Positions 23,434 to 35,500 are shown, counted from the first letter of the stretch. The stretch is 64,000 bases of DNA from Zelopaecilomyces penicillatus (GCA_005765155.1 VCCP01000001.1:248001-312000), one strand, 5' to 3'. The notes: generated by a model from the sequence alone, not told the origin. Made by a program: numbers and translations.

Positions 23434-25674
23434 ATGAAGATCGACGGGGCGGCCCCAGTGGGCGACGAAGATTTGCTGTTTGCCGTCGACGGCGACGCTC
23501 TGACAGGAATCCCCGCAGCCTCGGTTCTCAGCACCGACGCCGGCAGTCACTTTGATGGTGGTAGTGGGCTGCTGGCGTTGGAGGAGAGCAACTACTACAA
23601 CTACAGCACCAGTAACAGCATCAATCACGGCCACATGGCATCCTTTGTGGATCCAGCGATGCTGTCTAACACGGATTATTCCTCGTACGGAAATTTCTAT
23701 GGCGGTGTCGGGGGCAGTGGTGACTTTGATGCTGCCGCCGTTACTGCTGCGGTGGTACAGGCTGATGCTGCACTGCAGCCTGGAGACACTGGTGCGACTC
23801 ATTACAACGACGCTACCACCCCGTTCAGCGCTCCGTTCAGCGCTCCGTTCAGCACTCCGTTCAGCGCGCAGGTCACCGGCGCCGTCACCAGCCCCGACAC
23901 CGGCCTCAACGCAGAGCTGCTGGTTCCTTCAACAACCCAATATCTTGGCACCTGGAATCCTCCTCCCCCTTCACAGTACATTGGCGCCAACCTACACAAC
24001 ATTGACCACAGCGCCACCACCATCGAAGAATTCTTCCAAAAGACCGGCGGCAGTCGACCGCCCGTACCCTGCGACTACTGCCGGCGGCTGCGGCTGCAGT
24101 GTCTGAGGCTGCAGACCACCGCTGCCAATCCGAACCCCATCGAGGCTTGCTCCAGCTGCGTAGCCCTATATCGGGAGTGTAGCCTTGTCACCAAGCGCTT
24201 CAAGCGGAAGCCGTCGGCCTTTGAGACGCCTCTTCCCGTCATTGGCCATCTCCATGGTCTCAGCGAGGAGGTCGAGCAGTTCGGTCATGGCCAAACACAG
24301 GTAACCATTATGGAGGAGGGCCAGCCGATGCCATGTGGCCAGGTATCAGATGGCCAGCAGCAGATGTCCCGGTCTGCTGGAAGTGCCGTTTCGATGACGA
24401 TGCCAGCCAAACGCGCCAACCCGCGGTCCATCAAAAAGACACGCCCGCTGAGGAGTTGGTTTGCGAGTCACCTTGAGCACCCGTACCCATCTGAGGATGA
24501 AAAAGCTGCGCTCTCCGACCAGTGCGGCCTGAGCAAGACGCAGGTCATCAACTGGTTTGCCAATGCAAGACGTCGTCACCGGCTCTCTGCTCAGTCGCAG
24601 CTCAACAGCAGCAACAGGATATACCACCAAGGATCTCCCATGCCCCAGCCACTGTTTGCGGGCATGTCTCCGCTGGAGAGGTGGAAGAACTCGCCTCCTG
24701 ATCAGGAGCCTGCCTCGGCATCCGCCATCCAAAATGCGCTCTTCTCGGGCCAGGTTGGTGAGTACACGGGCGACTCGGATAGCGCCCAGATGGACCGGCC
24801 ACCGTCGTCCGCCAGCGGTGACTCCAGCTTCTTCCGCCAGCCCATACGAAGGGATGCCACTTCTTCCAACTCGGTATCGTCAACACACTCCTTTTACAAC
24901 TCGGACGACTCAGCCCTCTTCTCCTTATCGAACCAAAACTCTCTCCGGGGGGACACGACAGACTCGGGCATCGCTTCTGCTGCGCGGCCTACCGCAGCCA
25001 AGCCGCGCTCACACGCATTCCAGTGCACATTCTGCCTGCAGAGCTTCAAGAAGAAATACGACTGGGTCCGGCACGAGAGGTCGATTCACCTGCCCGGGCT
25101 CGACTCCTGGATCTGCTCGGTGCCTCTCCCGGCGAACCAGTCACACCTCGTCTGGCGCGTCAACCACGGGCAGCCCGAGTGCGTGTTTTGCGGACAGAAT
25201 TCGCCGACGGACGAGCACATGCAGTCGCACGAGTTCCAGGCCTGCGCCGAGCGTCCGCTGGCCGAGCGGGCGTTTACGCGCAAGGACCACCTCTGGCAGC
25301 ACCTGCACAAGTTCCACCGGTGCCGCAAATGGGACGGGTGGAAGCCGGACCTGCATCTGCTGCAGCACCGCCAGGATCGGCTGTGCAGCCAGTGTGGCTT
25401 CTGTCAGTTGAAGATGGAGAGCTGGGAGGAACGTGTGCAGCATCTAGCGGCGCACTTTCGGCGCGGGGCGACCATGGCGGAGTGGGAGGGGGGCTGCGGC
25501 ATCAAAGACCAGCAGGATCAGGGTCAACATCAAGATGCTAATGTAAATGGAGTCATGGGATCGGTGGTTGAAGATGTCAAGAGCCACGTGGGTCGTCAGA
25601 GCAGTGATGAAGGGGGAGGGGGGCAATCAAATATCCCAGAGCATTTTGCCAGCGGAAGCATCAATTGGGCCTGA
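23434..25674 (+). CDS. homeodomain / Zn2Cys6-like / C2H2 transcription factor
   Basis: Intronless gene for a 746-residue nuclear regulator. Four parts are visible. (1) An acidic, low-complexity N-terminus with a repeat PFSAPFSAPFSTPFSA encoded by 12-nt units (23821-23872). (2) At residues 213-249 the spacing C-x2-C-x6-C-x15-C-x2-C-x6-C, which fits a Zn(II)2Cys6 binuclear cluster. (3) At about 331-386 a TALE/KN-type homeodomain with HPYPSEDEKAALSDQCGLSK and the helix-3 core VINWFANARRRH. (4) At 531-552 a C2H2 finger (C-x2-C-x12-H-x4-H), followed by at least two looser Cys/His pairs (CVFCGQ..., LCSQCGF...). Homeobox-C2H2 proteins are known fungal developmental regulators. The extra Cys6 cluster is less usual. 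The ATG MKIDGAAPVGDEDLLF opens the frame. Confidence 0.87.
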   Translation: MKIDGAAPVGDEDLLFAVDGDALTGIPAASVLSTDAGSHFDGGSGLLALEESNYYNYSTSNSINHGHMASFVDPAMLSNTDYSSYGNFYGGVGGSGDFDAAAVTAAVVQADAALQPGDTGATHYNDATTPFSAPFSAPFSTPFSAQVTGAVTSPDTGLNAELLVPSTTQYLGTWNPPPPSQYIGANLHNIDHSATTIEEFFQKTGGSRPPVPCDYCRRLRLQCLRLQTTAANPNPIEACSSCVALYRECSLVTKRFKRKPSAFETPLPVIGHLHGLSEEVEQFGHGQTQVTIMEEGQPMPCGQVSDGQQQMSRSAGSAVSMTMPAKRANPRSIKKTRPLRSWFASHLEHPYPSEDEKAALSDQCGLSKTQVINWFANARRRHRLSAQSQLNSSNRIYHQGSPMPQPLFAGMSPLERWKNSPPDQEPASASAIQNALFSGQVGEYTGDSDSAQMDRPPSSASGDSSFFRQPIRRDATSSNSVSSTHSFYNSDDSALFSLSNQNSLRGDTTDSGIASAARPTAAKPRSHAFQCTFCLQSFKKKYDWVRHERSIHLPGLDSWICSVPLPANQSHLVWRVNHGQPECVFCGQNSPTDEHMQSHEFQACAERPLAERAFTRKDHLWQHLHKFHRCRKWDGWKPDLHLLQHRQDRLCSQCGFCQLKMESWEERVQHLAAHFRRGATMAEWEGGCGIKDQQDQGQHQDANVNGVMGSVVEDVKSHVGRQSSDEGGGGQSNIPEHFASGSINWA
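23821..23872 (+). repeat. 12-nt coding tandem repeat (PFSA)n
   Basis: Four imperfect copies of CCGTTCAGCGCT in frame inside the regulator gene, encoding PFSA/PFST units; a likely length-variable site. Confidence 0.85.
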
Positions 25675-27969
25675 TGCTAGACGATTGAATGCCATGGTGG
25701 ATTGTGAATATCTAGCTATGAGAACTATGAGTGATGATGACCAATATCTTGGCGATGAACCATTCTAAAAGTCTTGACAGACCTAATGTGTGGCTTGGCT
25801 TGGCTAGCTTGGCTCCTTCGGCAGTTGCTTAACTAGCTTGTGCCTGATCTGAATATCAACACACGCCGAATTGGTTCAGAACTAGGCGTGTAATTGGCAA
25901 ACTCGAAGGATGAGACTACCAACACTTTAATCTTTCCCAACGTTAAATGTCATTGGATTGACAGGGCACACATCGCCAGCTAAAGAGGGTTACCAATATT
26001 GTGGGTAACGTTCCGAACAAAACACCCACTTTTATTTAGTTTATCCAGGTACGGAGTAGATAGGCAAGGTTAGCATTCTCATCTTGTTCATTGGGGCTTT
26101 GTCTATTCCCGTTCTAGGAGGTTGCAAATCAATGACCTCACTGGGGAATTGGAAGTCTTGTTGGTGGAATTGTTCTGGAATTGGGATTGGTGGAGGGGGG
26201 CTTGACGTCTCGCATGCTGTGGCTGATTATTTGATAACCGACATGTGGTGTGACTGCACTATTGGGAACAATTGAGTGAACAAGTACAGAGAATAATGTA
26301 CAGTGCAACTACATATTTATTTGTGCAATTATTTCCTATTCAATTGACAAATAGCGTACTTGTCAAAGCAGCAGCATCTCAAATCTTGATGGTGGAAATA
26401 TGCGCAACATCAGAGAGACGTTCATCCCACAACCCTCACCATGCAACCAGACAGGGGCACCATGGTTGGAGAACCCCATTGTTTCCCCCGCCTTTCTTGT
26501 TTATCAACAAAACTGCGGCATATTCCCCACGAATGGCTTAACTTTGCGCCACCATGGTGGGCTACATACTGTAACCGGTAGTAACAATCGCTTGATATAC
26601 CCATCCAGGCAAAACTGCTATTACATACAGTAGGTAGCCATGGATCTTGGTTCGGCCTTGGGTCGGCCAGACCCCCACACGCTTGCCGTGGCACCGCCAG
26701 TGGTGGAATATTTAGGTTACGTACGGGGAATTGGGGGGGAGAAGAAAAGAACATGCATCCCCCTCCCTTGCTTTGAGGACAGAGTAGTAATTACTCCATT
26801 TACACCTAGACGATTACAGCACGTTCACTGAAGAGGAAAGGGTTCCGTTGCATTACTCGTGTCAATGTTTGTTTGCCCTGTTTAGTGATGCTACCCCAGC
26901 ATTTAGGACCCTGTAGTGCCGGTGGATTAGGTGTGGTAAACTTTGAATCGCCACACCGGAACCAACCGATGGAATGAATGAATGAACCACCCAATTGAGT
27001 CCCTGGCTGATGAACGAATTGGCATTGCAGCAGCATCTTTACACGATGACAATGAACACGTTACCTGTGTACGTTACTGCCTTGTTCTTTAACGGAAGAA
27101 TTATCGGAGAGGGTATCCAGTTCTTTTGTTTCCCCCGCACGTCGATCCACAGGGGGGGGAGGCTGGTGCCTGTAAACTGGCCAAGCCATGGAAAGGCACA
27201 GTACCTACAGAAGATGTCGGCGATCTCACTGGAACGTCAACTAAAGGACCCACTGAATAGCACTAGGAACGGTGGGGCTGGTGGACAGGCTGTGGGGGGC
27301 GGTGCCTCTCATCGGCCACGGCATAATGTGAGACCGCACAGGTGCAGACGTGCTGTAGATACAGGTACCAAGCCACTGTAAGGCAATGCAACTGCCACTG
27401 CCACTCAACTGGCAGCCAAGCCAGCCAAGCAGCGCCTTTCCCAGCGGGTTAGCGGGGAGGCGTTCCCTCTTGTCAAGCTTGGCTTGGCTTCCAATCTGCC
27501 GTCAAACCGTTCGATATCCTCCCCCATCAGTAGATTTGTGAAGCTCCATCGACAGGGGGAGCAGCGCGCCTCGTCGCCTTGTCAGGTAACGTTGTATCCC
27601 CTCTCTCTCCGGAGCAGTACCTAATTTGCTAGCCTGTGCTTACCTCTGTGCTTTGGTACAGGGCATCTAGGTGTATCTCACTCTCCGTTGCGCCTCTTGT
27701 CTGGCTCGTGCATTCAGTCTCGGCCAGCAACGTGGGTGGGCGTCAGCCAACCGGGAGCCGTCAGCCAGCCATTGAGGGCGGCACAACATACGACAATGCT
27801 ACGACATAATACATAAGAGCAGCCCGTCTCCCGGCACCAAATCTAACGAGGAGTCCAATAAAAGGGAAAAAGAGAGAGAGAGAGGAGCTCGACAACACTC
27901 TGGACGGGCCCAATTGACCTACCCCCCACTGATCCATCAAGGACCTCAGGTCGACACATCCAGAAAGCC
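25675..27969. other. long intergenic region upstream of the glucosaminidase gene
   Basis: About 2.3 kb without a supported gene. It contains short GGCTTGGCTTGGC-type motifs in both orientations (25792-25815, 27415-27435, 27475-27490), a GA run (27868-27885) and AT-rich blocks. It is likely the large regulated promoter of the secreted GH2 gene. Short frames such as 26084-26275 and 26995-27381 show no protein features. Confidence 0.5.
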
Positions 27970-30636
27970 ATGATCGCCCGCGCTGTTGCTGCCCTCTTGC
28001 TGGGCAGCGGCCTGGCCACGGCAACGCCGCTCGTGTCCAAGGCCAGCGAAAAGACCGCAATCCCCAATTGGGACCTGCAGTCGTCGTCGTCCGTCTCCAA
28101 GGACCTCAAGTCGCTGGCCAAGCCCGGCGTCGACACCTCGTCGTGGCACCATGCGCCCGTCTCCAAGTGCACCCTCATGGGATGTCTGCTGGAGGAGGGT
28201 GTCTACAAGGACACGGAGCTGTGGTACTCGGAGAACCTCAAAAAGTTCAACTGGGGCCAGTTCTCTGTGCCCTGGGTGTACCGCAACCAGTTCGAGCTGA
28301 CGCCCGCCAAGGGCCAGCACTTCCTGCTCGAGACTCACGGCATCGGCTCCAAGGCCGACCTCTTCTTCAACGGCAAGCAGATTGCCGACAAGCTGGTTCA
28401 GGCTGGTGCCTACGCCGGCCACACCTTTGACATCACCGACCTCGTCGGCAAGTCCAACGCCCTTGTTGTCCAGGCGTACCCGACCAACTACATGCTCGAC
28501 TTCTCGCTCGGTTACGTCGATTGGAACCCCTATCCTCCGGACAATGGCACCGGTATCTGGCGAGACATCAACATTAAGCAGACCGGCGCCGTTGCCATGG
28601 GCACCCTGAGTGTGGCCGTCGACATCAACGCCCCCGTGGAGAAGAGCCCTGCAGCGGTTACTATCCGCGCCAAGGCTCGCAACCTCGAGAACCGCTCTGT
28701 CGAGGTCGCCGCCGAGGCTGTCATCACCGATCCGTCGGGCGGCCAGCCACGCACCATCAAGCAGACCGTCACCCTCAAGCCCCTCGAGACCCGCATCGTC
28801 GAGCTCAAGGAGACCATTGCCCAGCCCAAGATCTGGTGGCCCCGTCAGTGGGGTGACCAGCCCCTGTACAAGGCAAGCCTAACCTTTTCCGTCGACAAGG
28901 CCCTTTCCGATTCCGCCAAGACCAACTTTGGTATCCGCAAGGTTACCTCGCTGGTCAACAAGCACAATGACACCATCTTTGCCGTCAACGGCCACGACTT
29001 CCAGGTCGTCGGTGGTGGCTATAGCGCCGACATGTTCCTGCGATGGGACGCCGAGCGCTTCACCAGAATCGCCGAGTACATGCTTGATATGAACCAAAAT
29101 GTCATCCGGCTCGAGGGCAAGATGGAGCACCCTGAGCTGTACGATATTGCCGACAAGATTGGTCTCATGGTCATGTCCGGTTGGGAGTGCTGCGACAAGT
29201 GGGAGTCTTGGGAGTACAACCACGATTTGTCCATGGACCCTCCTGATATCTGGGATGACCATGACTACATCACTGCCAACAACAGCATGATTCACGAGGC
29301 TGAGATGATGCAGACCCACCCTAGTATGATTGCCTTCCTCGTTGGCAGCGACTACTGGCCAGATGACCGCGCTACGAAGAACTACGACGCGGCCATGAAG
29401 AGCGCCTACTGGCAGGTACCAATCATCTCCTCGGCTTCGAAGCGTGGATATCCCGAGCTGTTAGGACCTTCGGGCATGAAGATGGACGGCCCCTACGACT
29501 GGGTCCCCCCCAACTACTGGTATGATCGAGAGCCTTATGATGACAAGTCCGGCTCTGCCTTTGGCTTCGGCTCTGAACTCGGCTCCGGTGTTGGAACACC
29601 CGAAATCGGCAGTCTCAAGAAGTTTCTCAGCCAGGCTGACATGGACGACCTGTGGAAGAGCCCCAACAAGGGCCTGTACCACATGTCCACCAACGTCTCA
29701 TCCTTTTACGACCGCAAGATCTACAACGAGGGACTTTGGAAGCGTTACGGTGCCCCCTCATCGCTGGAGGACTACCTCATGAAGGCTCAGATTATGGACT
29801 ATGAGGCGACACGATCCCAGTATGAAGGCTTTGCTTCGTTCTGGACCACTGGCCGCCCTGCTACTGGTATCATCTACTGGATGTTGAACAATGCCTGGCC
29901 CAGTCTGCATTGGAACCAGTTTGACCACTACCTGCACCCTGCCGGTTCCTACTACGGCAGCAAGACTGGATCACGCAATGAGCACGTTGCCTACAACTAC
30001 CAGTCCAAGGACGTGTGGATCATCAACCGCTACCTGAGCAAGACCGGCAACCGCAAGATCGATATGGAGCTGATTGGCAAGGATGGCAAGGTTATCTCCA
30101 AGAAGAGCACCACCACCACCACCAAGCCCAATACCTCTTTCCGTGTCGCCCCCGTCGAGGGCATCAACAAGATCACCGACGTCGCCTTCTTGCGCCTCAT
30201 TCTCTCCGATGACTCTGGCGCCGTGCTCAGCCGCAACGTCTACTGGATCTCCAAGAACATCGACACCCTCGACTGGCCCAAGTCCACCTGGTTCTACACC
30301 CCAATCAGCAAGTTTGCCGATTACACTGCGCTTAACAAGCTCCCTGCGGCGACTGTGGACATCACGACTTCAGCCAAGAAGTTTGACAAGGCGCTGCCTG
30401 GAAAACAGGTGACGACGCTGACACTGGAGAACAAGTCGACGGCCCCGGCGTTTTTCATCCGTTTGAACTTGGTGGATGCTAAGGGTGGCGATGTGAACCC
30501 CGTGGCGTGGACGGATAATTACCTGACGCTGTGGCCGAAGGAAAAATTGACGGTGCAGGTGAATGACTGGGATGGCAGTGGGAAGGCGGTGCAGGTGAGC
30601 GGAAAGAATATCAAGGCGACCACTATTAAGATTTAG
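27970..30636 (+). CDS. exo-beta-D-glucosaminidase, GH2, secreted
   Basis: Secreted glycoside hydrolase family 2 enzyme of 888 residues, intronless. It would release glucosamine from the non-reducing end of chitosan oligomers. The signal peptide is MIARAVAALLLGSGLATATP. The N-terminal jelly-roll carries WYSENLKKFNWGQFSVPWVY and SLGYVDWNPYPPDNGTGIWR, a GH2 exo-glucosaminidase hallmark. The TIM-barrel catalytic domain has FLVGSDYWPDD (proposed acid/base Asp461) and FGFGSELGSG (proposed nucleophile Glu536). Those assignments rest on the pattern known for bacterial CsxA and fungal Gls enzymes (Asp, then Glu about 75 residues later, as here). C-terminal beta domains follow. Length fits the family (880-900). 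The gene faces the Dal5-type transporter tail to tail. Confidence 0.93.
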   Translation: MIARAVAALLLGSGLATATPLVSKASEKTAIPNWDLQSSSSVSKDLKSLAKPGVDTSSWHHAPVSKCTLMGCLLEEGVYKDTELWYSENLKKFNWGQFSVPWVYRNQFELTPAKGQHFLLETHGIGSKADLFFNGKQIADKLVQAGAYAGHTFDITDLVGKSNALVVQAYPTNYMLDFSLGYVDWNPYPPDNGTGIWRDINIKQTGAVAMGTLSVAVDINAPVEKSPAAVTIRAKARNLENRSVEVAAEAVITDPSGGQPRTIKQTVTLKPLETRIVELKETIAQPKIWWPRQWGDQPLYKASLTFSVDKALSDSAKTNFGIRKVTSLVNKHNDTIFAVNGHDFQVVGGGYSADMFLRWDAERFTRIAEYMLDMNQNVIRLEGKMEHPELYDIADKIGLMVMSGWECCDKWESWEYNHDLSMDPPDIWDDHDYITANNSMIHEAEMMQTHPSMIAFLVGSDYWPDDRATKNYDAAMKSAYWQVPIISSASKRGYPELLGPSGMKMDGPYDWVPPNYWYDREPYDDKSGSAFGFGSELGSGVGTPEIGSLKKFLSQADMDDLWKSPNKGLYHMSTNVSSFYDRKIYNEGLWKRYGAPSSLEDYLMKAQIMDYEATRSQYEGFASFWTTGRPATGIIYWMLNNAWPSLHWNQFDHYLHPAGSYYGSKTGSRNEHVAYNYQSKDVWIINRYLSKTGNRKIDMELIGKDGKVISKKSTTTTTKPNTSFRVAPVEGINKITDVAFLRLILSDDSGAVLSRNVYWISKNIDTLDWPKSTWFYTPISKFADYTALNKLPAATVDITTSAKKFDKALPGKQVTTLTLENKSTAPAFFIRLNLVDAKGGDVNPVAWTDNYLTLWPKEKLTVQVNDWDGSGKAVQVSGKNIKATTIKI

Positions 30637-30959
30637 GGCGGGATTTATAGAAATGGGGTGAATAGTTGTATGAGATGTACATGTCAAGGTATGATTATGA
30701 ATATGAATGATTTTGAGTTGAATTGGAATATCTGTAGCCATGGGTCATGTATGTTGTATTATTAAAGGTATGGTCAAGTACTCCGTATACATAAAAAGGA
30801 CTGTTTGTATTTGCTTGAGAAGTTGGCCGGTCACCTGTATTACACACGTTGCTTGACGTATATACATATCACACAAAGGAGGCGTATTTTATGAATTGTT
30901 ATCAATTATGTATCATGTCTCGTATAAAATTCATCTAAAGGTGCGCATATATAAACGAC
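30637..30959. other. convergent intergenic region
   Basis: About 320 bp between the 3' ends of the GH2 gene and the transporter gene; AT-rich, no gene. Confidence 0.6.
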
Positions 30960-32572
30960 TCAAACCAGGTACCTAAATCCTTTTCTCATCCTCAACGCCT
31001 CATCCGTTTGATTCTTCATCCTCTCTGCCTCAGCCACCTCCTCAGGAATATCCGGCCTCGCCTCCCAAGCCAGCTCCTCTGCCTCAAGCTTACGATTCAG
31101 ATTATCAAGCACCAGCTTGAAGCACCAGATGCCCACAATGGTGATGCCAAACATGGCGAGCACGATGCCATAGCTCTTGCGATAGCCATTGTCCTTGAGG
31201 CCCCAGACGTAGGAGCCAGCAATGTTGCCGAGCTGGCCAAAAGCATTGATGAGGGCGATGGCGACGGCGCGCTTGGCGGGAGGGCGGGGGAAGGAGGAGG
31301 ATATCCAGGAGTAGACGACGATGTAGCCGGCGTAGGAGCTGGTTTGTAGGAAGAGGGCGACGTAGCGGGCGGCGACGTTGAGGGTGGACATGCTGATGAC
31401 GAAGCCGACGATGCCAACGAGGATAGGGCCGACAATGTGCCAGAACTGATGAGTGTTAGTAATTGTTTGAAAAGATGGCATGATATGAATGATAGGTTAG
31501 AGCAGACTAACTTTTTCTTGGGAGCGATCAGAGGACCAGGCGACAATGATGGATACGATGCATGAAAAAACCCATGGAGGGGCGCTCATGAGCAGCGTCG
31601 GGACGTATTTGAAGCCAAGAGTGCCGGTGAGTGATGGCTGCGATGATGTTAGCATGTGTGAAGTGATGAGTGAGCTGGGCATCAACTTACAAAGAAAGCA
31701 TTAAAAGACAAGCCGATAATGTACGTGGCAAAGGTAAACATCATGAGGTAAATCTTGGTGTCCTTGAGCGCCATCATCAACCCACCAAAGGCGCCCTCCT
31801 CGGCAGAATCCGTATCCGCCTCGCCAACATCCTCAATCATCCGCAGCTGCGCAACCTGGCGCTCCTCCTCGGTAAACCCACGCGCATTATGAGGCAGATC
31901 CGGCAAAATAAACGCCGCCGCAATCGCAACCGCACAGGTAATAGCGCCCTCGATCCAAAACAGCCAGCGCCAGGCCGCATGGCCCAGCACGCCCTGCATG
32001 TTTGACAGCACTCCGGCTCCTACGAGGGCCGAGAACGCGTTGGAGATGAGATTGCCGCAAAACAGAATCGCATTGCGCGTCGTCAACTCACGGCGCGTAT
32101 ACCATTTCGACAGGATTAGTAGTGCGCCCGGTAAGAACGCAGCTTCAACGAAACCGAGGAAGAAACGAATAGCAACCATGTCACCAAAGTTGCGCGCGTT
32201 GCCAGATAAAGTAGAGACGATACCCCAGAGCAGCATAGCGCAGGCGATGTATAAAGACGGGCGCTGGATCTTGTTGATCATCATGTTGGAGGGCACCTGC
32301 ATGAGGATGTAGCCGACGTAGAGAATGCTGAGGCATGTGGCATACTGGGTGTCGGAGAGGGCGAGGTCTTCCTGGAGGCCCTTGAGGCGGGCGGAGGCGA
32401 TGTTGTTGCGGTCGAGGTAGTTGAGGATGTAAATGAGGACGAAGAGGCTGCAGCGGGTGTCGAGTTTGCGCTTGAGTGTCTTTTCGACGGCGATGCGGCG
32501 GGCGGGATCCATGGGGGGGAAGGATGATAGCACATCGTGAGGGGGTAAGTCTTTGGAGATGTGGTCGGCCAT
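30960..32572 (-). CDS. MFS transporter, Dal5/allantoate-permease (ACS) family
   Basis: Membrane transporter of about 497 residues. Exons 32572-31691, 31637-31512, 31445-30960, all phase 0. Start MADHISKDLPPHDVLSSFPP. Family motifs: KLDTRCSLFVLIYILNYLDR (TM1 with NYLDRNNI), ILYVGYILMQVPSNMMINKI (TM2-3), RFFLGFVEAAFLPGALLILS (TM4), and a TM11-12 region with PRPPAKRAVAIALINAFGQL. These are typical of anion:cation symporters that import allantoate, nicotinate, pantothenate or similar small acids. The C-terminal tail is charged and helical. The substrate is not evident from sequence. Its neighbour is a secreted glucosaminidase, so import of a sugar-derived acid or amine is only a guess. Confidence 0.9.
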
Positions 32573-35500
32573 TGTGAAGGACTGGGTGGTGAATCTCCCC
32601 AGGATAGAATGGTCGGGTGTGGTTTAAGTCGAGAAATCGAGGAGATGCTCAAGTTTGGGGGGGGAGACGATCTTATATCCCCACGCACGTCACTAAGATG
32701 TCTCGCGAAATGAACCCCGTTCTAGACCGTTTCGATTGAGCTTTCCCGATGTTCCCCGTGTAGCAGTCTCGGAGTCAAGTTGTGCTTCCCCGCAAGGTCA
32801 ATGTTTAGTGGAGGATTGTGGCCCCGGTCTGAAGTGGTATTTGGGAATGTATAACTATCTGGGGTTGCCGAGGGGGGCAAATCGTTGGGAAGAAAGATAG
32901 ATAAAAGACTCGTCGGTGGAAAAGAAGGACCCCATGTAACTATGATGTCGACGGTTGGGGATCAGATACCTTTGAGTGGGGGGCAAAATGTACCTAGTGT
33001 ATGCGGAGAAGAAAAGATTGTTGATTGACTTGGCGCAGGCTGAGAGAAGCCGCTGTTCTACCTAAGCCAAGGCAGGTATACTTCTAGATGTGAAAATATA
33101 ATGGCTCGGGTTGGAATGTCCGAAGGCCCTAGGACAAGGCTGGAGGGAATTACTTACCTGGGAAAGGGTTGGTGGGGGATGTGGTGGATGAAGATGTGGA
33201 TGGGTGGGTAGCCGGTGATGCATCATTACAGGTTCATTCAAAGGCAAACAAAACACATCTCTACACTTCATTGGCCCCCTCAACAGGTAGAACTGAGGAA
33301 AAAAACACGCTTAAACAAAGAATGGGGTATTGAACTCGGGGATGGCGTCCGCAACAGGGGCCCTGTTTATGGGGTATCGATGCAACACCAAAGGAACGTC
33401 GGTCCATCGGCGGCATTTCTTGCCCTGGTTGCTTCTGCGACCTGCTGTTCTGCTTCTTGCTGTTATTCTTGCAATCCTAGTGCATCTCTATAATTCATCT
33501 AGGCATGGGAAACCCCCATTTCTCGTCCACCTGTCTGTCTCCTCCATCTATCGTACTCTGCCGTCCATCATGCAAGGTCGGGCACTCTCACCCGCCGCCG
33601 ACGCCATACGCCACACCTTCGATGCAAACTCATCACCGGCAGATTCGCCCCTACCAAACGGCACATGGATGGCTTCCCAGTGGCTTCCCAGTGGCTTGCC
33701 AACTTGCATCGAATATTATTCCCTCGCCTGGCGCCTCCTCCGGGACAGAGCGAGAAAAGCTTGCCTGAATGCTGCAGCCCAAGGGTTGGGGTCCAGGGTT
33801 GGTCCCTCATGGCGTGAGAGGCTTGGGGCCTAGCGCAAGCCACCACCGGGTTAGTGCCGGTCACAGCGTGGTAATGTGGTTGTAGAGGTCACTGAAGACG
33901 TTGTACGAGGGGGGGCTGGGAGGCTTCCGGCGACAAAGTAGGTGACCTGTGCTTGGCGATGCCAATCTGCTACAGGGGGTGGATGCTGTGAAAACCGCCT
34001 GTAATCGATGTCAATAATTCCATAACCCAGCCCAGCCAGGTGGATGGTGACGCCGACTGGTCACCGAATTGGATCCATCCCAGCAGGGCTGATCTCGAAA
34101 CGGACATGGACGGCGGACCGATGACTAACAACATCTGTATTTGTGTATTTCTCCGACGTCGACGTGATTGATGGCGGGGCGTTGAAGCAGGGCCAATAGA
34201 CAGCGTGGTTCTAGAAGCTGTCAATAGAGGAATATGCCCTTTACAATCATCATCATTTGTGATGTAGAAAGTGTTGATAACTCACCCGTGATATGCCTTA
34301 CAAGCATTTAAACAAGTGTCTCTCTCACTATAACCCAAAAGGCACATTCAAATCACCTTATCCAACGAAACAGCACCCCCACTTGTCCCAATTCGCCGAT
34401 GCCAGGCTGCGAATAAAAGTGGAAAAACCTGTGGGGGGAGTGGACTGGACACTAAGAAGCGGCGAACTTGCAAATTAAGATGCTTACCCTGCAGTTGACG
34501 TGTCTGTGTGGTGGGGAATAGCTCGGCATTTTAAACATCTCGGTGAGTGGATTGTCCGAGGCATGGACATTGGCATACGGTTTGACTGTATTGATACAAG
34601 CAATTGATTTTTAAGATTTGTTGATAGCTAGGGTACTTGTCATAACTTACATTTCTGAGTAGTAATTTCGTAGCTGGAAATTCCAAGAATAGCTGGTAAA
34701 TAAAACTACTGTGCTAATTAATCTGCTGAGCGATACATTGTAGGAGGCGTTAGTGGCAATGGCCGTAATGTCATGAATTTATGCACACATTACATCCGGT
34801 AGACAACAGTTGAAACCGCAGGTGATAGATGTGGATCTAAAAATTCACGGCTGAGCTCATAAAGCTTGCAAGATAAAAAGAATAATTGCAGATTATTGCT
34901 AGAACAAGCGACCAATCTTTCTTCTGTTAAGATCCCTGTTGAGAGGCTGGGCGAAAATAAGTAAAAGAACCCCCTTTCCAAAGCTGAAATGTGCGGTCTG
35001 GACGGATTGGAAAATGGCTGTATGGTGACAGCAGCAGTAAAGCATTTTTACTGGCATGTGGATTGCGGTAATGATTTGCGGTGTTTGCGGCTGTTGTAGA
35101 TTCGAGTCAACATTGACGTTGACCACCCCTGCTCGTTCGGCTTAAGGTGGAGGAGCTTTCCACTGGTCTGGCAGCCAGTTATGAATATTGTTCAGAATGA
35201 CTTTTTTTCCAATGATGAAAGCTAAATACTCAAATCTTTATTCTTGACAGTCATATAGAGTATAGTCATGAATTGATCATACTATCTATGGTTTTTTTTT
35301 CCAGCAAGGCAACTTGAGTCAAAGCCAATTAGTGACATGTCTAGGTTGTCTGACAAGGGCAAGTAAAAATGCACGTTCAAGTGACATGTATTGGGCGAAA
35401 CCATATCATGCTAGAACGTCCCAATGCAAGGCTCCAATGCGATATTATACAGAGCTGTTGTAAGTTTTATTCAAGGGCATTTTTGAATCGCAACGGATAC

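Noticed and set aside
33330..33833. 167-codon plus-strand frame
   Set aside because: It does not begin with ATG. The sequence is built partly from a short tandem repeat (AGTGGCTTCCC), it overlaps a frame of similar quality on the other strand, and it shows no domain.
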